Shown here: piece by piece, positions 1 to 5,690 of the stretch | How positions within the stretch are numbered: the first letter of the stretch is position 1 | How the letters are laid out: each line of letters opens with the position of its first letter | Assembly: GCA_947303825.1 (NCBI GenBank) | Contig: CAMYZK010000174.1 | Coordinates: 1 to 5,911, forward strand | Direction of reading: 5' to 3' | DNA length: 5,911 nucleotides | DNA from: an uncultured Prevotella sp. | GTDB taxonomy: Bacteria; Bacteroidota; Bacteroidia; Bacteroidales; Bacteroidaceae | Translations under genes and position numbers: made by a program | Notes under the pieces: model-generated | Database searches by the model: none | The model's input: the letters and a program-made list of their open reading frames with translations, nothing else | What the model was told of the DNA's origin: nothing

Positions 1-1319
1 CGCAAGTACCATCCGAAGGAGTAGACCACCTCGTAGCTGCCGTCGTCCATCTTATACACATGAAGGGTGTCCTGGGTGCCGGGTATGACGCCACGTGCCT
101 TCTTGTCGGTGATGGGGCAGATGTCGTTGTGCCCGAACTGTATGGTGACGAAGTCGCCCGGCTGCAGCGAGTTGTACACCTTCTCCCACAGCTCCTCGCG
201 TATGAACGAGCGGGTGCTGCGTCCGGCACGTGCGGCGTTGACCAGTGTCACACGTGTGGTGTCGAAAACGGTGTAGGCCTGTGATGCCCATCCCCACATG
301 CCGTCTTCATCCTTGTCCGAGTTCTTCACCGTAGAGTCGCCGGTGAAGAAGACCACCGGCCTGCCGTCTTTCCTCTCCACACTGTATCTGTTGCCTTCTG
401 CGTTCTGCATCATCAACTGCAGGGGCCTGAGGGCGGGATTGGCACTCTGCCACAATCCCTCGGCAGCACTGCGGGCGTTCATCTCTGCCCCGAACTTAGA
501 GGTATGTATCTTGTCGCCCAGGAAGTGGTATTTCTGTTTCCAAGGACTGTACGAGTCGAGCTTGGCACCGCTTATCTCGTTGAGGTCGACAAAGGGTACG
601 CCGTCCACGGCAGCGATATATGCCGCCCACTGAGTCTGCGGCTTTCTTACTGTCAGCCCTGTGTGCTCATCGTGAGCATCGCGTGGGGTGAGCGACATCA
701 ATATGGGGTGTGCCCCCTTTTTGCGAACATCATTGATATACATCCGCAGGTAGGTGCCATAGCTGTATACGGTGTCCTGACGCTGTGTGCGCTGGTTAAA
801 TCCAACATACATGGTGTCGGGGTCTACGCCGGGTATCACGGCACGTGCACGCTTCTGGTCGAAGAACTCGCCGTTGTCGTTGTGCCCTATTGACACTACC
901 ACCCAGTCGCCCGGCTTCAGTGCCTCGCGGACGGCGGGCCACAGGTCGGTGTAGAAGGTGCGTGTAGACATGCCTCCCAGGGCCTGGTTCTCTACTGTGA
1001 TCTTGCGGGCGTCAAAATACTTGCCGAAGTAGTAGCCCCATCCCCACTGTCCGTTGGAGCCGTTGCCCAGCGTGCCGTTGCGCATGGTACTGTTGCCTAC
1101 CAGGAACATCACCGGGTTGCTACCTACGCGCGTGCTGCCCGGTGCAGGGCGTGCCGACAGTGCCTTGGCTATGGAGTCGGGGGTATTGTCTATAACCTTG
1201 TTTACATCCTCTATGGGATTGGGCAGGTTGTCGAAGTCCTGTGCACTTGTGGTAAGCGTTACTCCTGCACAAAACGCGATAATGGCGAGAAGCCTGTTAG
1301 GTAAAAATATTCTTTTCAT
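1..1319 (-). CDS. Secreted tandem-domain SGNH/GDSL esterase, rhamnogalacturonan acetylesterase-like (3' end outside window)
   Basis: The frame stays open for 439 codons from the ATG at 1319 to the window edge, so the C-terminus is missing. Residues 1-26 form a signal peptide (basic MKR, hydrophobic core, cleavage likely after TSA before Gln27). Two homologous SGNH domains follow. Domain 1 (about 68-290) shows block I GNSTM with nucleophile Ser77, the block II Gly at 115-116, block III GHND with Asn147, and block V DKIH with Asp269 and His272. Domain 2 (about 320 onward) shows GDSTV with Ser329, Gly366 and GHND with Asn398; its Asp-His pair would lie beyond the edge. Both copies share the order PGD, GHND, VIPG, VYS(Y/F)G, YLR. 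This pattern fits rhamnogalacturonan acetylesterases (CE12-type), which remove acetyl groups from pectin; the actual substrate is inferred. Domain 1 has Asn76 where block I normally has Asp. The start is fixed by the signal peptide and the absence of an upstream in-frame ATG before a stop. Confidence 0.85.
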   Translation of the reverse strand, partial: MKRIFLPNRLLAIIAFCAGVTLTTSAQDFDNLPNPIEDVNKVIDNTPDSIAKALSARPAPGSTRVGSNPVMFLVGNSTMRNGTLGNGSNGQWGWGYYFGKYFDARKITVENQALGGMSTRTFYTDLWPAVREALKPGDWVVVSIGHNDNGEFFDQKRARAVIPGVDPDTMYVGFNQRTQRQDTVYSYGTYLRMYINDVRKKGAHPILMSLTPRDAHDEHTGLTVRKPQTQWAAYIAAVDGVPFVDLNEISGAKLDSYSPWKQKYHFLGDKIHTSKFGAEMNARSAAEGLWQSANPALRPLQLMMQNAEGNRYSVERKDGRPVVFFTGDSTVKNSDKDEDGMWGWASQAYTVFDTTRVTLVNAARAGRSTRSFIREELWEKVYNSLQPGDFVTIQFGHNDICPITDKKARGVIPGTQDTLHVYKMDDGSYEVVYSFGWYL

Positions 1320-1325
1320 CGTTTG

Positions 1326-1333
1326 CAAAGTTA
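1326..1333 (-). promoter_or_regulatory. Bacteroidota-type -7 promoter element for the tandem esterase gene
   Basis: Read on the minus strand this is TAACTTTG, an exact match to the Bacteroidota -7 consensus TAnnTTTG. Only six bases (CAAACG) separate it from the ATG at 1319. No clear TTTG -33 element lies about 20 bp upstream; T-rich sequence (TGTGTTTC, TTTTTTG) is present instead. Transcription would begin at or within a few bases of the start codon, which implies a leaderless or nearly leaderless mRNA. Promoter assignment is inference from motif and position. Confidence 0.6.
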
Positions 1334-1406
1334 CAACAAAAAAGTGAAACACATTTATCTGTTATGGCCTTTTTTTATGCCAGACGGAAAAAAAACTCAC
1401 GCTCGA

Positions 1407-1427
1407 CAGAAAAATATGCTTTTTCTG
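1407..1427. repeat. Small perfect inverted repeat in the divergent promoter region
   Basis: Arms CAGAAAAA (1407-1414) and TTTTTCTG (1420-1427) are perfectly complementary and are separated by the 5-nt loop TATGC. The right arm ends about 22 bp upstream of the S41 gene's -7 element, so it lies in or next to the -33 position. It could be an operator or simply A/T-rich promoter DNA; no regulator can be named from sequence alone. Confidence 0.4.
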
Positions 1428-1449
1428 CTCTCCCTTAATCATTTTTTTG

Positions 1450-1457
1450 TACCTTTG
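1450..1457 (+). promoter_or_regulatory. Bacteroidota-type -7 promoter element for the S41 peptidase gene
   Basis: TACCTTTG matches TAnnTTTG exactly. The -33 element is poor: the nearest candidate is TTTTCTG ending at 1427, at a spacing of about 22 bp. Transcription would start near 1462-1464, giving a leader of about 40 nt before the ATG at 1505. The leader ends in an A-rich GAAAGAAC next to the start codon rather than a strong Shine-Dalgarno, as is usual in this phylum. Confidence 0.65.
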
Positions 1458-1504
1458 CACCATTGTTGTAAGAAACGTGTCAGTAATTATTAGATAGAAA
1501 GAAC

Positions 1505-3073
1505 ATGAAACGACTCTTTTCCATGGCAGCACTATTGCTGCTGCTCACGGTTACTGCCAGTGCGCAGGAAGACTCCGACCGTATGCGACTAAGGAAGCTC
1601 AACATGGCACGTGCTGCCATTGAAGCACTCTATGTTGACACAGTGAACGGCGACAAACTGGTAGAAGATGCCATCAGAGGAATGCTCGAGAAGCTGGATC
1701 CCCACAGCACTTATAGCGACCCCAAGGAGACGAAAGAGCTCAACGAACCCCTTAACGGTTCTTTCGAAGGTATTGGCGTTCAGTTCAATATGTCGGAAGA
1801 CACCCTTGTTGTCATACAGCCCATTACCAACGGCCCGTCGGAGAAGGTGGGCATACTGGCTGGCGACCGCATCGTGGCCGTTGCCGATACCGCCATTGCA
1901 GGAGTGAAGATGCCTCAAAAGGAAATCATGAAGCGGCTGAGAGGACCCAAGGGCACCGTTGCCCATCTCAAGGTGGTGCGACGGGGCATCAGAGACACAC
2001 TTAGGTTTGACGTGGTGCGTGACAAGATTCCCGTCTACTCGCTCGATGCCTCATATATGATAAGACCAGGGGTAGGCTACATACGCATTGGCAGCTTCTC
2101 GGCCACCACCTACCAGGAGTTTATGGAGGCCATAGAGAAACTCAGGACACAGGGCATGGACGACCTCATACTAGACCTGCAGGGCAATGGTGGTGGGTAT
2201 CTGCAGGCCGCTGCCGACCTTGCCGGGGAGTTTCTTGAGCAGGGCGACCTCATTGTCTATACCGACGGGCGCACTGTGCCGCGTCGCGACTATAAGGCCG
2301 ATGCTTTTGGCACCTTCCGTAAAGGCCGTCTGATGGTCCTTGTCGACGAGTATACCGCCTCGGCTGCCGAGATTGTCACCGGGGCTATACAAGACCATGA
2401 CAGGGGCACCGTCGTGGGGCGGCGCACCTTCGGCAAGGGTCTGGTGCAGCGCCCCATAGACCTGCCTGACGGCTCCATGATACGCCTCACTACGGCACAC
2501 TATTACACTCCGTCGGGGCGCTGTATACAGAAGCCATACGAGAAGGGCGACAAGAAGAGCTATTCGCAGGATGTATCTAACAGGCTGAAGAAGGGAGAGC
2601 TGACAAGTCAGGACAGCATACACTTTGCCGACTCGCTGAAGTATCAGACACTGAAGAAGCACCGCACAGTGTATGGCGGAGGTGGCATCATGCCCGACTA
2701 TTTCGTGCCCCTCGACACCATGCGCTATACCAAGTTCCACCGCGAGCTGGCAGCAAAGAGCATCATCATAAAGCAGAATCTGAAGTATGTGGACAACAAC
2801 AGGAAAAAGCTGAAGAGCAAGTACAAGGACTTCCTGCAGTTCAAGACAGAGTTTGAGGTGCCCAAGAGCCTGCTGGACAGCGTCGTGGCAGAGGCAGAGA
2901 AGCAGAAGGTGAAGCCCAGGGATGACGATGAGCTGCAGCGCACGCTGCCTGTGCTCTCACTTCAGCTGAAGGCACTCATTGCCCGTGACCTGTGGGACAT
3001 GACAGAGTATTATTCTGTCATCAACGAGGATAGCGAGATTGTCAAACAGGCATTGGAGCTGTTGGGAAAATAG
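1505..3073 (+). CDS. Exported S41 family carboxyl-terminal processing peptidase (CtpA/Prc-like)
   Basis: This 522-residue protein is a complete tail-processing serine protease that would cleave C-termini of envelope proteins. Residues 1-20 are a signal peptide with a Leu-rich core and an ASA cleavage site before Gln21, so it acts in the periplasm. An N-terminal helical region (about 28-80, including LEKLDPHSTY) precedes a PDZ domain (about 85-160, with GIGVQF and AGDRIVAV). The S41 catalytic core runs from about 175 to 345. In it are DLQGNGGG at 224-231, the nucleophile Ser286 in EYTASAAE, the general base Lys311 in TFGKG, and Gln315. The spacing of 25 and then 4 residues matches the Ser-Lys-Gln triad known for B. 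subtilis CtpB. GGGIMPDYFVP (392-402) and a charged C-terminal helical extension to 522 follow, as in Bacteroidota homologues. The ATG at 1505 is chosen because it starts the signal peptide. The gene stands alone, with its own promoter and a hairpin downstream. Substrates are unknown. Confidence 0.95.
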   Translation: MKRLFSMAALLLLLTVTASAQEDSDRMRLRKLNMARAAIEALYVDTVNGDKLVEDAIRGMLEKLDPHSTYSDPKETKELNEPLNGSFEGIGVQFNMSEDTLVVIQPITNGPSEKVGILAGDRIVAVADTAIAGVKMPQKEIMKRLRGPKGTVAHLKVVRRGIRDTLRFDVVRDKIPVYSLDASYMIRPGVGYIRIGSFSATTYQEFMEAIEKLRTQGMDDLILDLQGNGGGYLQAAADLAGEFLEQGDLIVYTDGRTVPRRDYKADAFGTFRKGRLMVLVDEYTASAAEIVTGAIQDHDRGTVVGRRTFGKGLVQRPIDLPDGSMIRLTTAHYYTPSGRCIQKPYEKGDKKSYSQDVSNRLKKGELTSQDSIHFADSLKYQTLKKHRTVYGGGGIMPDYFVPLDTMRYTKFHRELAAKSIIIKQNLKYVDNNRKKLKSKYKDFLQFKTEFEVPKSLLDSVVAEAEKQKVKPRDDDELQRTLPVLSLQLKALIARDLWDMTEYYSVINEDSEIVKQALELLGK

Positions 3074-3083
3074 CGATTTCTGC

Positions 3084-3158
3084 AGTGCAAGAAGAATCCT
3101 TCACCGCGTGTGCAACGGTCTGTGCCAGTGCACGATGCGGTGAAGGATTTCTTGTGCT
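3084..3158. terminator. Long hairpin between convergent genes, probable bidirectional terminator
   Basis: The core stem is a perfect 13-bp match, AATCCTTCACCGC (3095-3107) with GCGGTGAAGGATT (3137-3149). After a 2-nt bulge (3093-3094) it extends outward by nine more pairs, including two G-T wobbles (3084-3092 with 3150-3158). Inside, GTGCA (3110-3114) can pair with TGCAC (3129-3133). Both exits carry a short T-rich stretch (TTCTTG on plus, CTTCTTG on minus), but no long T run. It lies 11 bp past the S41 stop codon and 22 bp past the stop codon of the converging WG-repeat gene, so termination in both directions is the simplest role. The stem is longer than a typical intrinsic terminator. Confidence 0.65.
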
Positions 3159-3165
3159 ACCTTTG
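3158..3165 (+). promoter_or_regulatory. Possible cryptic -7 element pointing antisense into the WG-repeat gene
   Basis: TACCTTTG, within TACCTTTGCA, is identical to the ten bases at the S41 gene's -7 element. It sits directly at the outer edge of the hairpin, 15 bp from the 3' end of the opposing gene. No TTTG -33 element is seen at the proper spacing, because that position is hairpin sequence. Any transcript would be antisense to the WG-repeat gene. It may be a chance match. Confidence 0.25.
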
Positions 3166-3179
3166 CAATGCAAGTTAGC

Positions 3180-4766
3180 TCATTCTTTCAACTCCTTGCC
3201 AGTGGTAAGGTCAATGTCTACCGTTTCTTCTTTTATAGCCTTGATGGTGGTACTCCCATTCTTCAAGCCATCGATAGACTTGTATTGGCATGGAGCAATA
3301 ATGTTGCCCTCAGTGTCTATGATGCCGTACAGATTGTTTTGGCGTATGATGGCGCGTTGGCCCTTAAAAGGTGTGTAAAGCTCAAACTGCACGTCGCCCT
3401 TTGTGATGGTAGGGTAGGTGTCGCCAAAAGAGAAGTATGGCATTGAGACATAATCAAACACCATTGGGCTGACGGTCTTCCCTTCGTCGTTGAGAATGCC
3501 CCAAAGGTTGTCTTTCTCTACAAAGACAATGATTGTACCGTCTTGATACTGCACTAACTTTATGTCGTCGTAGATATCTTCCGTAAGTTCATGGCCTCCC
3601 GTCTTTACCAGCTGTATGCCGCCGTCAGCCGTTTCTACGCCAAACAGGGGCTCCATGATGGTTTTCAGGTTCTTATATCGACAGGGCAGCACCTCGTTGA
3701 AGGTGGAGTCGCATATTCCCGTAAGCTCTCCGTTTCTTACAAACACGTAGCCATGAAGTATTCGGAAGTCATCATAGTGTGTGAGCAGCTTGCCGTATTT
3801 GTTGTCATAGCGGGTGCTGTCAGAGAGCCATAGGTCGCGGAGCGCCTGGCGGGCATTCTCGGCATAGGCATCGCGACTGTCTTCGACGGCGGCAAGACTG
3901 TAGTTGTATATGGCTTTCTGTACGTCTTGCTGGCATCCCAGTCCCTGGCGCAGCATGTCGGCGTAGAGCGTGTAGCACTCGGCATCGTTGTAGCGCTGGG
4001 TCATGTCTTGTATCACCAAGAACTTGTCTTTGTCGTTCTCTGCCGTTTGATAACGATATATTGCGATGACTTTTGCTACGGTGAAGCCGCAATTCTCCTG
4101 GCTATATTTCTTCTCGAAGATGGCCTCCAGCTTTGATTTTTCGGCGGGGGCAGGCTTGCTAAGTGCATAGCGCACCAGATAGGTCGTCACTTTGTCATCA
4201 TAGTCGTCGATGATCAGATGCGCATTGGTCGGCGAAAGCACTTGGAGCAGCTTGTCCACGGGTGGAGTAAGGGCATAACTAGCTTCAGACAGGAACTTCT
4301 CGGCAGCATCGTTGACGCGTATGGCCTCGTCAGACTCGCTGGCAGTGTACTCCTCATTGCCATAGTAGTTGTAAATGAACTTGGAAATCAGCTTGCCCTT
4401 CTTGTCCATATAGGCATAGCGCTCGTATCTGCCTACCAGCAGTCGTCCGTTAATAATAGGTGACTCCACCTTGTACTCTTGGCCTTCCACCGTTATGATG
4501 ATGGCATTCCATGTGCTTTTGGCCCAAGCGATGTGCATGGATGTGAGTATATTTCCCTGTGCATCGGCAAACTCCCATTCTCCGTTCTGTTTCACGCAGA
4601 ATACGGAATCCATCATGCCATACACCACGTCGTCATATTTCTCCTCCAGCTTGCTGATTATGTCTTCGTTGTGCTGACACATGGCTGTCACCGCCTGCAT
4701 CATCAGTATGCTTACAAACAATATGCGTCTCAGCAAGAGCATCTTTTTGTTGTGTTTCTGTTCCAT
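3180..4766 (-). CDS. Exported WG-repeat protein with Sel1-like segment, function unknown
   Basis: This 528-residue protein begins with a basic stretch and a hydrophobic signal segment (residues 8-29), with cleavage probably near Ala28-Cys30. The residue before Cys30 is Met, so there is no lipobox. WG-type repeats (aromatic-G-I, D-x-x-G, then a Y/F position) are seen at about 348-367, 421-441 (LWGILNDEGK) and 479-497 (LYGIIDTEGN). A degenerate copy lies near 117-132 (YAYMDKKGKLIS). The middle is helical; 260-312 resembles a Sel1/TPR unit (YADMLRQGLGCQQDVQKAI). WG repeats are beta structures found in many Bacteroidota exported proteins, but they do not define a function, and none is assigned here. 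The alternative start Met9 (4742) would also keep the signal segment. No promoter motif is visible just upstream, so it may be read through from ruvB-coaD-ybeY. By eye the gene appears less GC-rich than the housekeeping genes beside it. Confidence 0.8.
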   Translation of the reverse strand: MEQKHNKKMLLLRRILFVSILMMQAVTAMCQHNEDIISKLEEKYDDVVYGMMDSVFCVKQNGEWEFADAQGNILTSMHIAWAKSTWNAIIITVEGQEYKVESPIINGRLLVGRYERYAYMDKKGKLISKFIYNYYGNEEYTASESDEAIRVNDAAEKFLSEASYALTPPVDKLLQVLSPTNAHLIIDDYDDKVTTYLVRYALSKPAPAEKSKLEAIFEKKYSQENCGFTVAKVIAIYRYQTAENDKDKFLVIQDMTQRYNDAECYTLYADMLRQGLGCQQDVQKAIYNYSLAAVEDSRDAYAENARQALRDLWLSDSTRYDNKYGKLLTHYDDFRILHGYVFVRNGELTGICDSTFNEVLPCRYKNLKTIMEPLFGVETADGGIQLVKTGGHELTEDIYDDIKLVQYQDGTIIVFVEKDNLWGILNDEGKTVSPMVFDYVSMPYFSFGDTYPTITKGDVQFELYTPFKGQRAIIRQNNLYGIIDTEGNIIAPCQYKSIDGLKNGSTTIKAIKEETVDIDLTTGKELKE

Positions 4767-4797
4767 AAGTGAAGTCTTTATTCAGTTAGGTCTGCCT

Positions 4798-4834
4798 CTA
4801 TATGTTTGGTAGCCTCATGGACAGGGCACGGTCG
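4798..4834 (-). pseudogene. Out-of-frame remnant of the YbeY C-terminus
   Basis: Just after the ybeY stop codon, a different reading frame encodes AADDRALSMRLPNI followed by TAG at 4800-4798; its first codons overlap the end of ybeY. The segment resembles the end of Bacteroidota YbeY, where a conserved Met and acidic residue precede an ALxM-like helix. Rejoining it in frame would give about 136 residues, close to the family length of about 140. It is read here as the detached tail of ybeY after a frameshifting deletion. Confidence 0.5.
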
Positions 4835-5206
4835 TCAGCGGCGCTCGCCGGGGCCTTTGTCGTTGATGCCGCAGAGGTGCAGGATGCCGTGGATGATGAC
4901 GCGGTGCAGCTCTTCGTCGTACTGCTTGCCGTATTTCTCTGCATTAGAGCGCACGGTGTCGAGCGATATGACGATGTCGCCGCTGATGGTGTTGTCCTCG
5001 CAGTAGTCGAAGGTGATGATGTCGGTATAGTAGTCATGGCCAAGATACTCACGGTTCACTTCAAGTATCTTCTCGTCGTTGCAGAAGAGATAGCCCACGT
5101 CGCCCACCTTCTTTCCGTAGGAGGCGGCCACGCGGCGTATCCAGGCCGACGTGTCGCGTTTCTTGATGCGGGGCATCGTCACGTTTTCTCTGTTGTAGCT
5201 TATCAT
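4835..5206 (-). CDS. ybeY: Endoribonuclease YbeY (rRNA maturation), apparently truncated at the C-terminus
   Basis: YbeY is a metal-dependent single-strand endoribonuclease in 16S rRNA 3'-end maturation and ribosome quality control. The 123-residue product has the family signature TDIITFDY (61-68) and the metal-binding segment HGILHLCGIND, with His106, His110 and Asp116. Asp replaces the third His of E. coli YbeY, as I recall for Bacteroidota homologues. Arg52 in VNREYL fits the conserved Arg before this motif. The protein stops at GPGERR, whereas relatives continue for roughly 15-20 more residues containing a Met and an E..AL helix. A matching tail is present downstream in another frame (to 4798), so the gene looks disrupted by a small deletion. 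The catalytic residues are retained and activity is possible but unproven. The ATG at 5206 overlaps the coaD stop as ATGA, which supports this start over Met11. Confidence 0.88.
   Translation of the reverse strand: MISYNRENVTMPRIKKRDTSAWIRRVAASYGKKVGDVGYLFCNDEKILEVNREYLGHDYYTDIITFDYCEDNTISGDIVISLDTVRSNAEKYGKQYDEELHRVIIHGILHLCGINDKGPGERR
5203..5206 (-). promoter_or_regulatory. ATGA stop-start overlap coupling coaD and ybeY
   Basis: On the minus strand the bases ATGA contain both the ybeY start ATG (5206-5204) and the coaD stop TGA (5205-5203). Such overlaps commonly allow a terminating ribosome to restart on the next gene. This indicates that ybeY is co-transcribed with coaD and probably translated by coupling. 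Confidence 0.75.
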
Positions 5207-5676
5207 AGTCCGTTTGTTTTGTCTGGCAAGAAGGGTGTTATGTCTTGTCCGAAGTGTGCCAGCTCCCTCACCATCGAGCTTGACACGCTGGCCAGCTGTG
5301 GCTCTGCGTAGAGCAGTATGGTCTCCACCTTGCCGCCGGTGATGAGGCGGTTGATGTCGGCCTGCTCGCGCTCATATTCAAAGTCCTTTGCCGACCTCAC
5401 TCCCTTGACAATGAATGCTGCGCCTTCGTCCATGGCGAAGTTGACAGCCAGGCCGTAGTAGGGCTTCACCTCTACGGCCGGATTGTCGGCATAGAGTGCT
5501 GCAATGGTCTTCATTCGCTGCTCGGCAGGCGTGATGCCAGGCTTGTGTACGTTGTCGCCTACCACCCCTATCACCAGCCTGTCGAAGAGCGGCAAGGCTC
5601 TTCTCACTATGCTGTCGTGGCCGGTAGTGAAGGGGTCGAATGTTCCTACAAATATTCCAGTCTTGTTGCTGTTCAT
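5203..5676 (-). CDS. coaD: Phosphopantetheine adenylyltransferase CoaD
   Basis: CoaD transfers AMP from ATP to 4'-phosphopantetheine, making dephospho-CoA in the cytoplasm, the penultimate step of coenzyme A synthesis. The 157-residue length is typical. The nucleotidyltransferase motif appears as GTFDPFTTGH (11-20), with the (T/H)xGH signature ending at His20. Lys45 in HKPGITPAEQR corresponds to the substrate-contacting lysine region of E. coli CoaD. The VKGVRSAKDFEYEREQADINR stretch (from 90 to 110) carries the conserved Arg94 and DFEYE. The SVSSSMVRE motif (130-138) matches the C-terminal ISSSxxR ATP-binding signature, and HFGQDITPFLP follows as in homologues. All key residues are present. 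The gene lies 14 bp after the ruvB stop codon and overlaps ybeY by 4 nt, so it is the middle member of a tight cluster. No strong Shine-Dalgarno is seen; the ATG at 5676 sets the N-terminus just before the conserved beta strand. Confidence 0.97.
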   Translation of the reverse strand: MNSNKTGIFVGTFDPFTTGHDSIVRRALPLFDRLVIGVVGDNVHKPGITPAEQRMKTIAALYADNPAVEVKPYYGLAVNFAMDEGAAFIVKGVRSAKDFEYEREQADINRLITGGKVETILLYAEPQLASVSSSMVRELAHFGQDITPFLPDKTNGL

Positions 5677-5690
5677 GTCTTATAGATCTG

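Larger units (their letters stand above)
1320..1504. other. Divergent intergenic region between the esterase and S41 peptidase genes
   Basis: This 185-bp gap separates two genes read outward. It is markedly A/T-rich, with runs of 7 to 8 T or A, in contrast to the flanking coding sequence. It contains one -7 element for each direction and a short inverted repeat. No small open reading frame with convincing features and no RNA gene was recognised here. Confidence 0.7.

Noticed and set aside
298..893. Plus-strand open frames in the first 1.3 kb
   Set aside because: They are antisense to the tandem esterase, whose minus-strand frame is open across the whole region with a signal peptide and two sets of SGNH motifs.
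2171..2740. Minus-strand open frame of 189 codons inside the S41 gene
   Set aside because: It is antisense to the catalytic core and C-terminal part of a well-supported peptidase, with no motif or promoter. It reflects codon bias on the coding strand.
4677..4680. Lipoprotein signal in the WG-repeat protein (Cys30)
   Set aside because: The residue before the Cys is Met, which does not fit a lipobox; an ordinary signal peptide is more likely.
4802..5311. Plus-strand open frame of 169 codons
   Set aside because: It lies opposite ybeY and the end of coaD, both of which have clear family motifs. Its own translation shows low-complexity Ala/Val-rich sequence and no recognisable domain, so it is a shadow frame.
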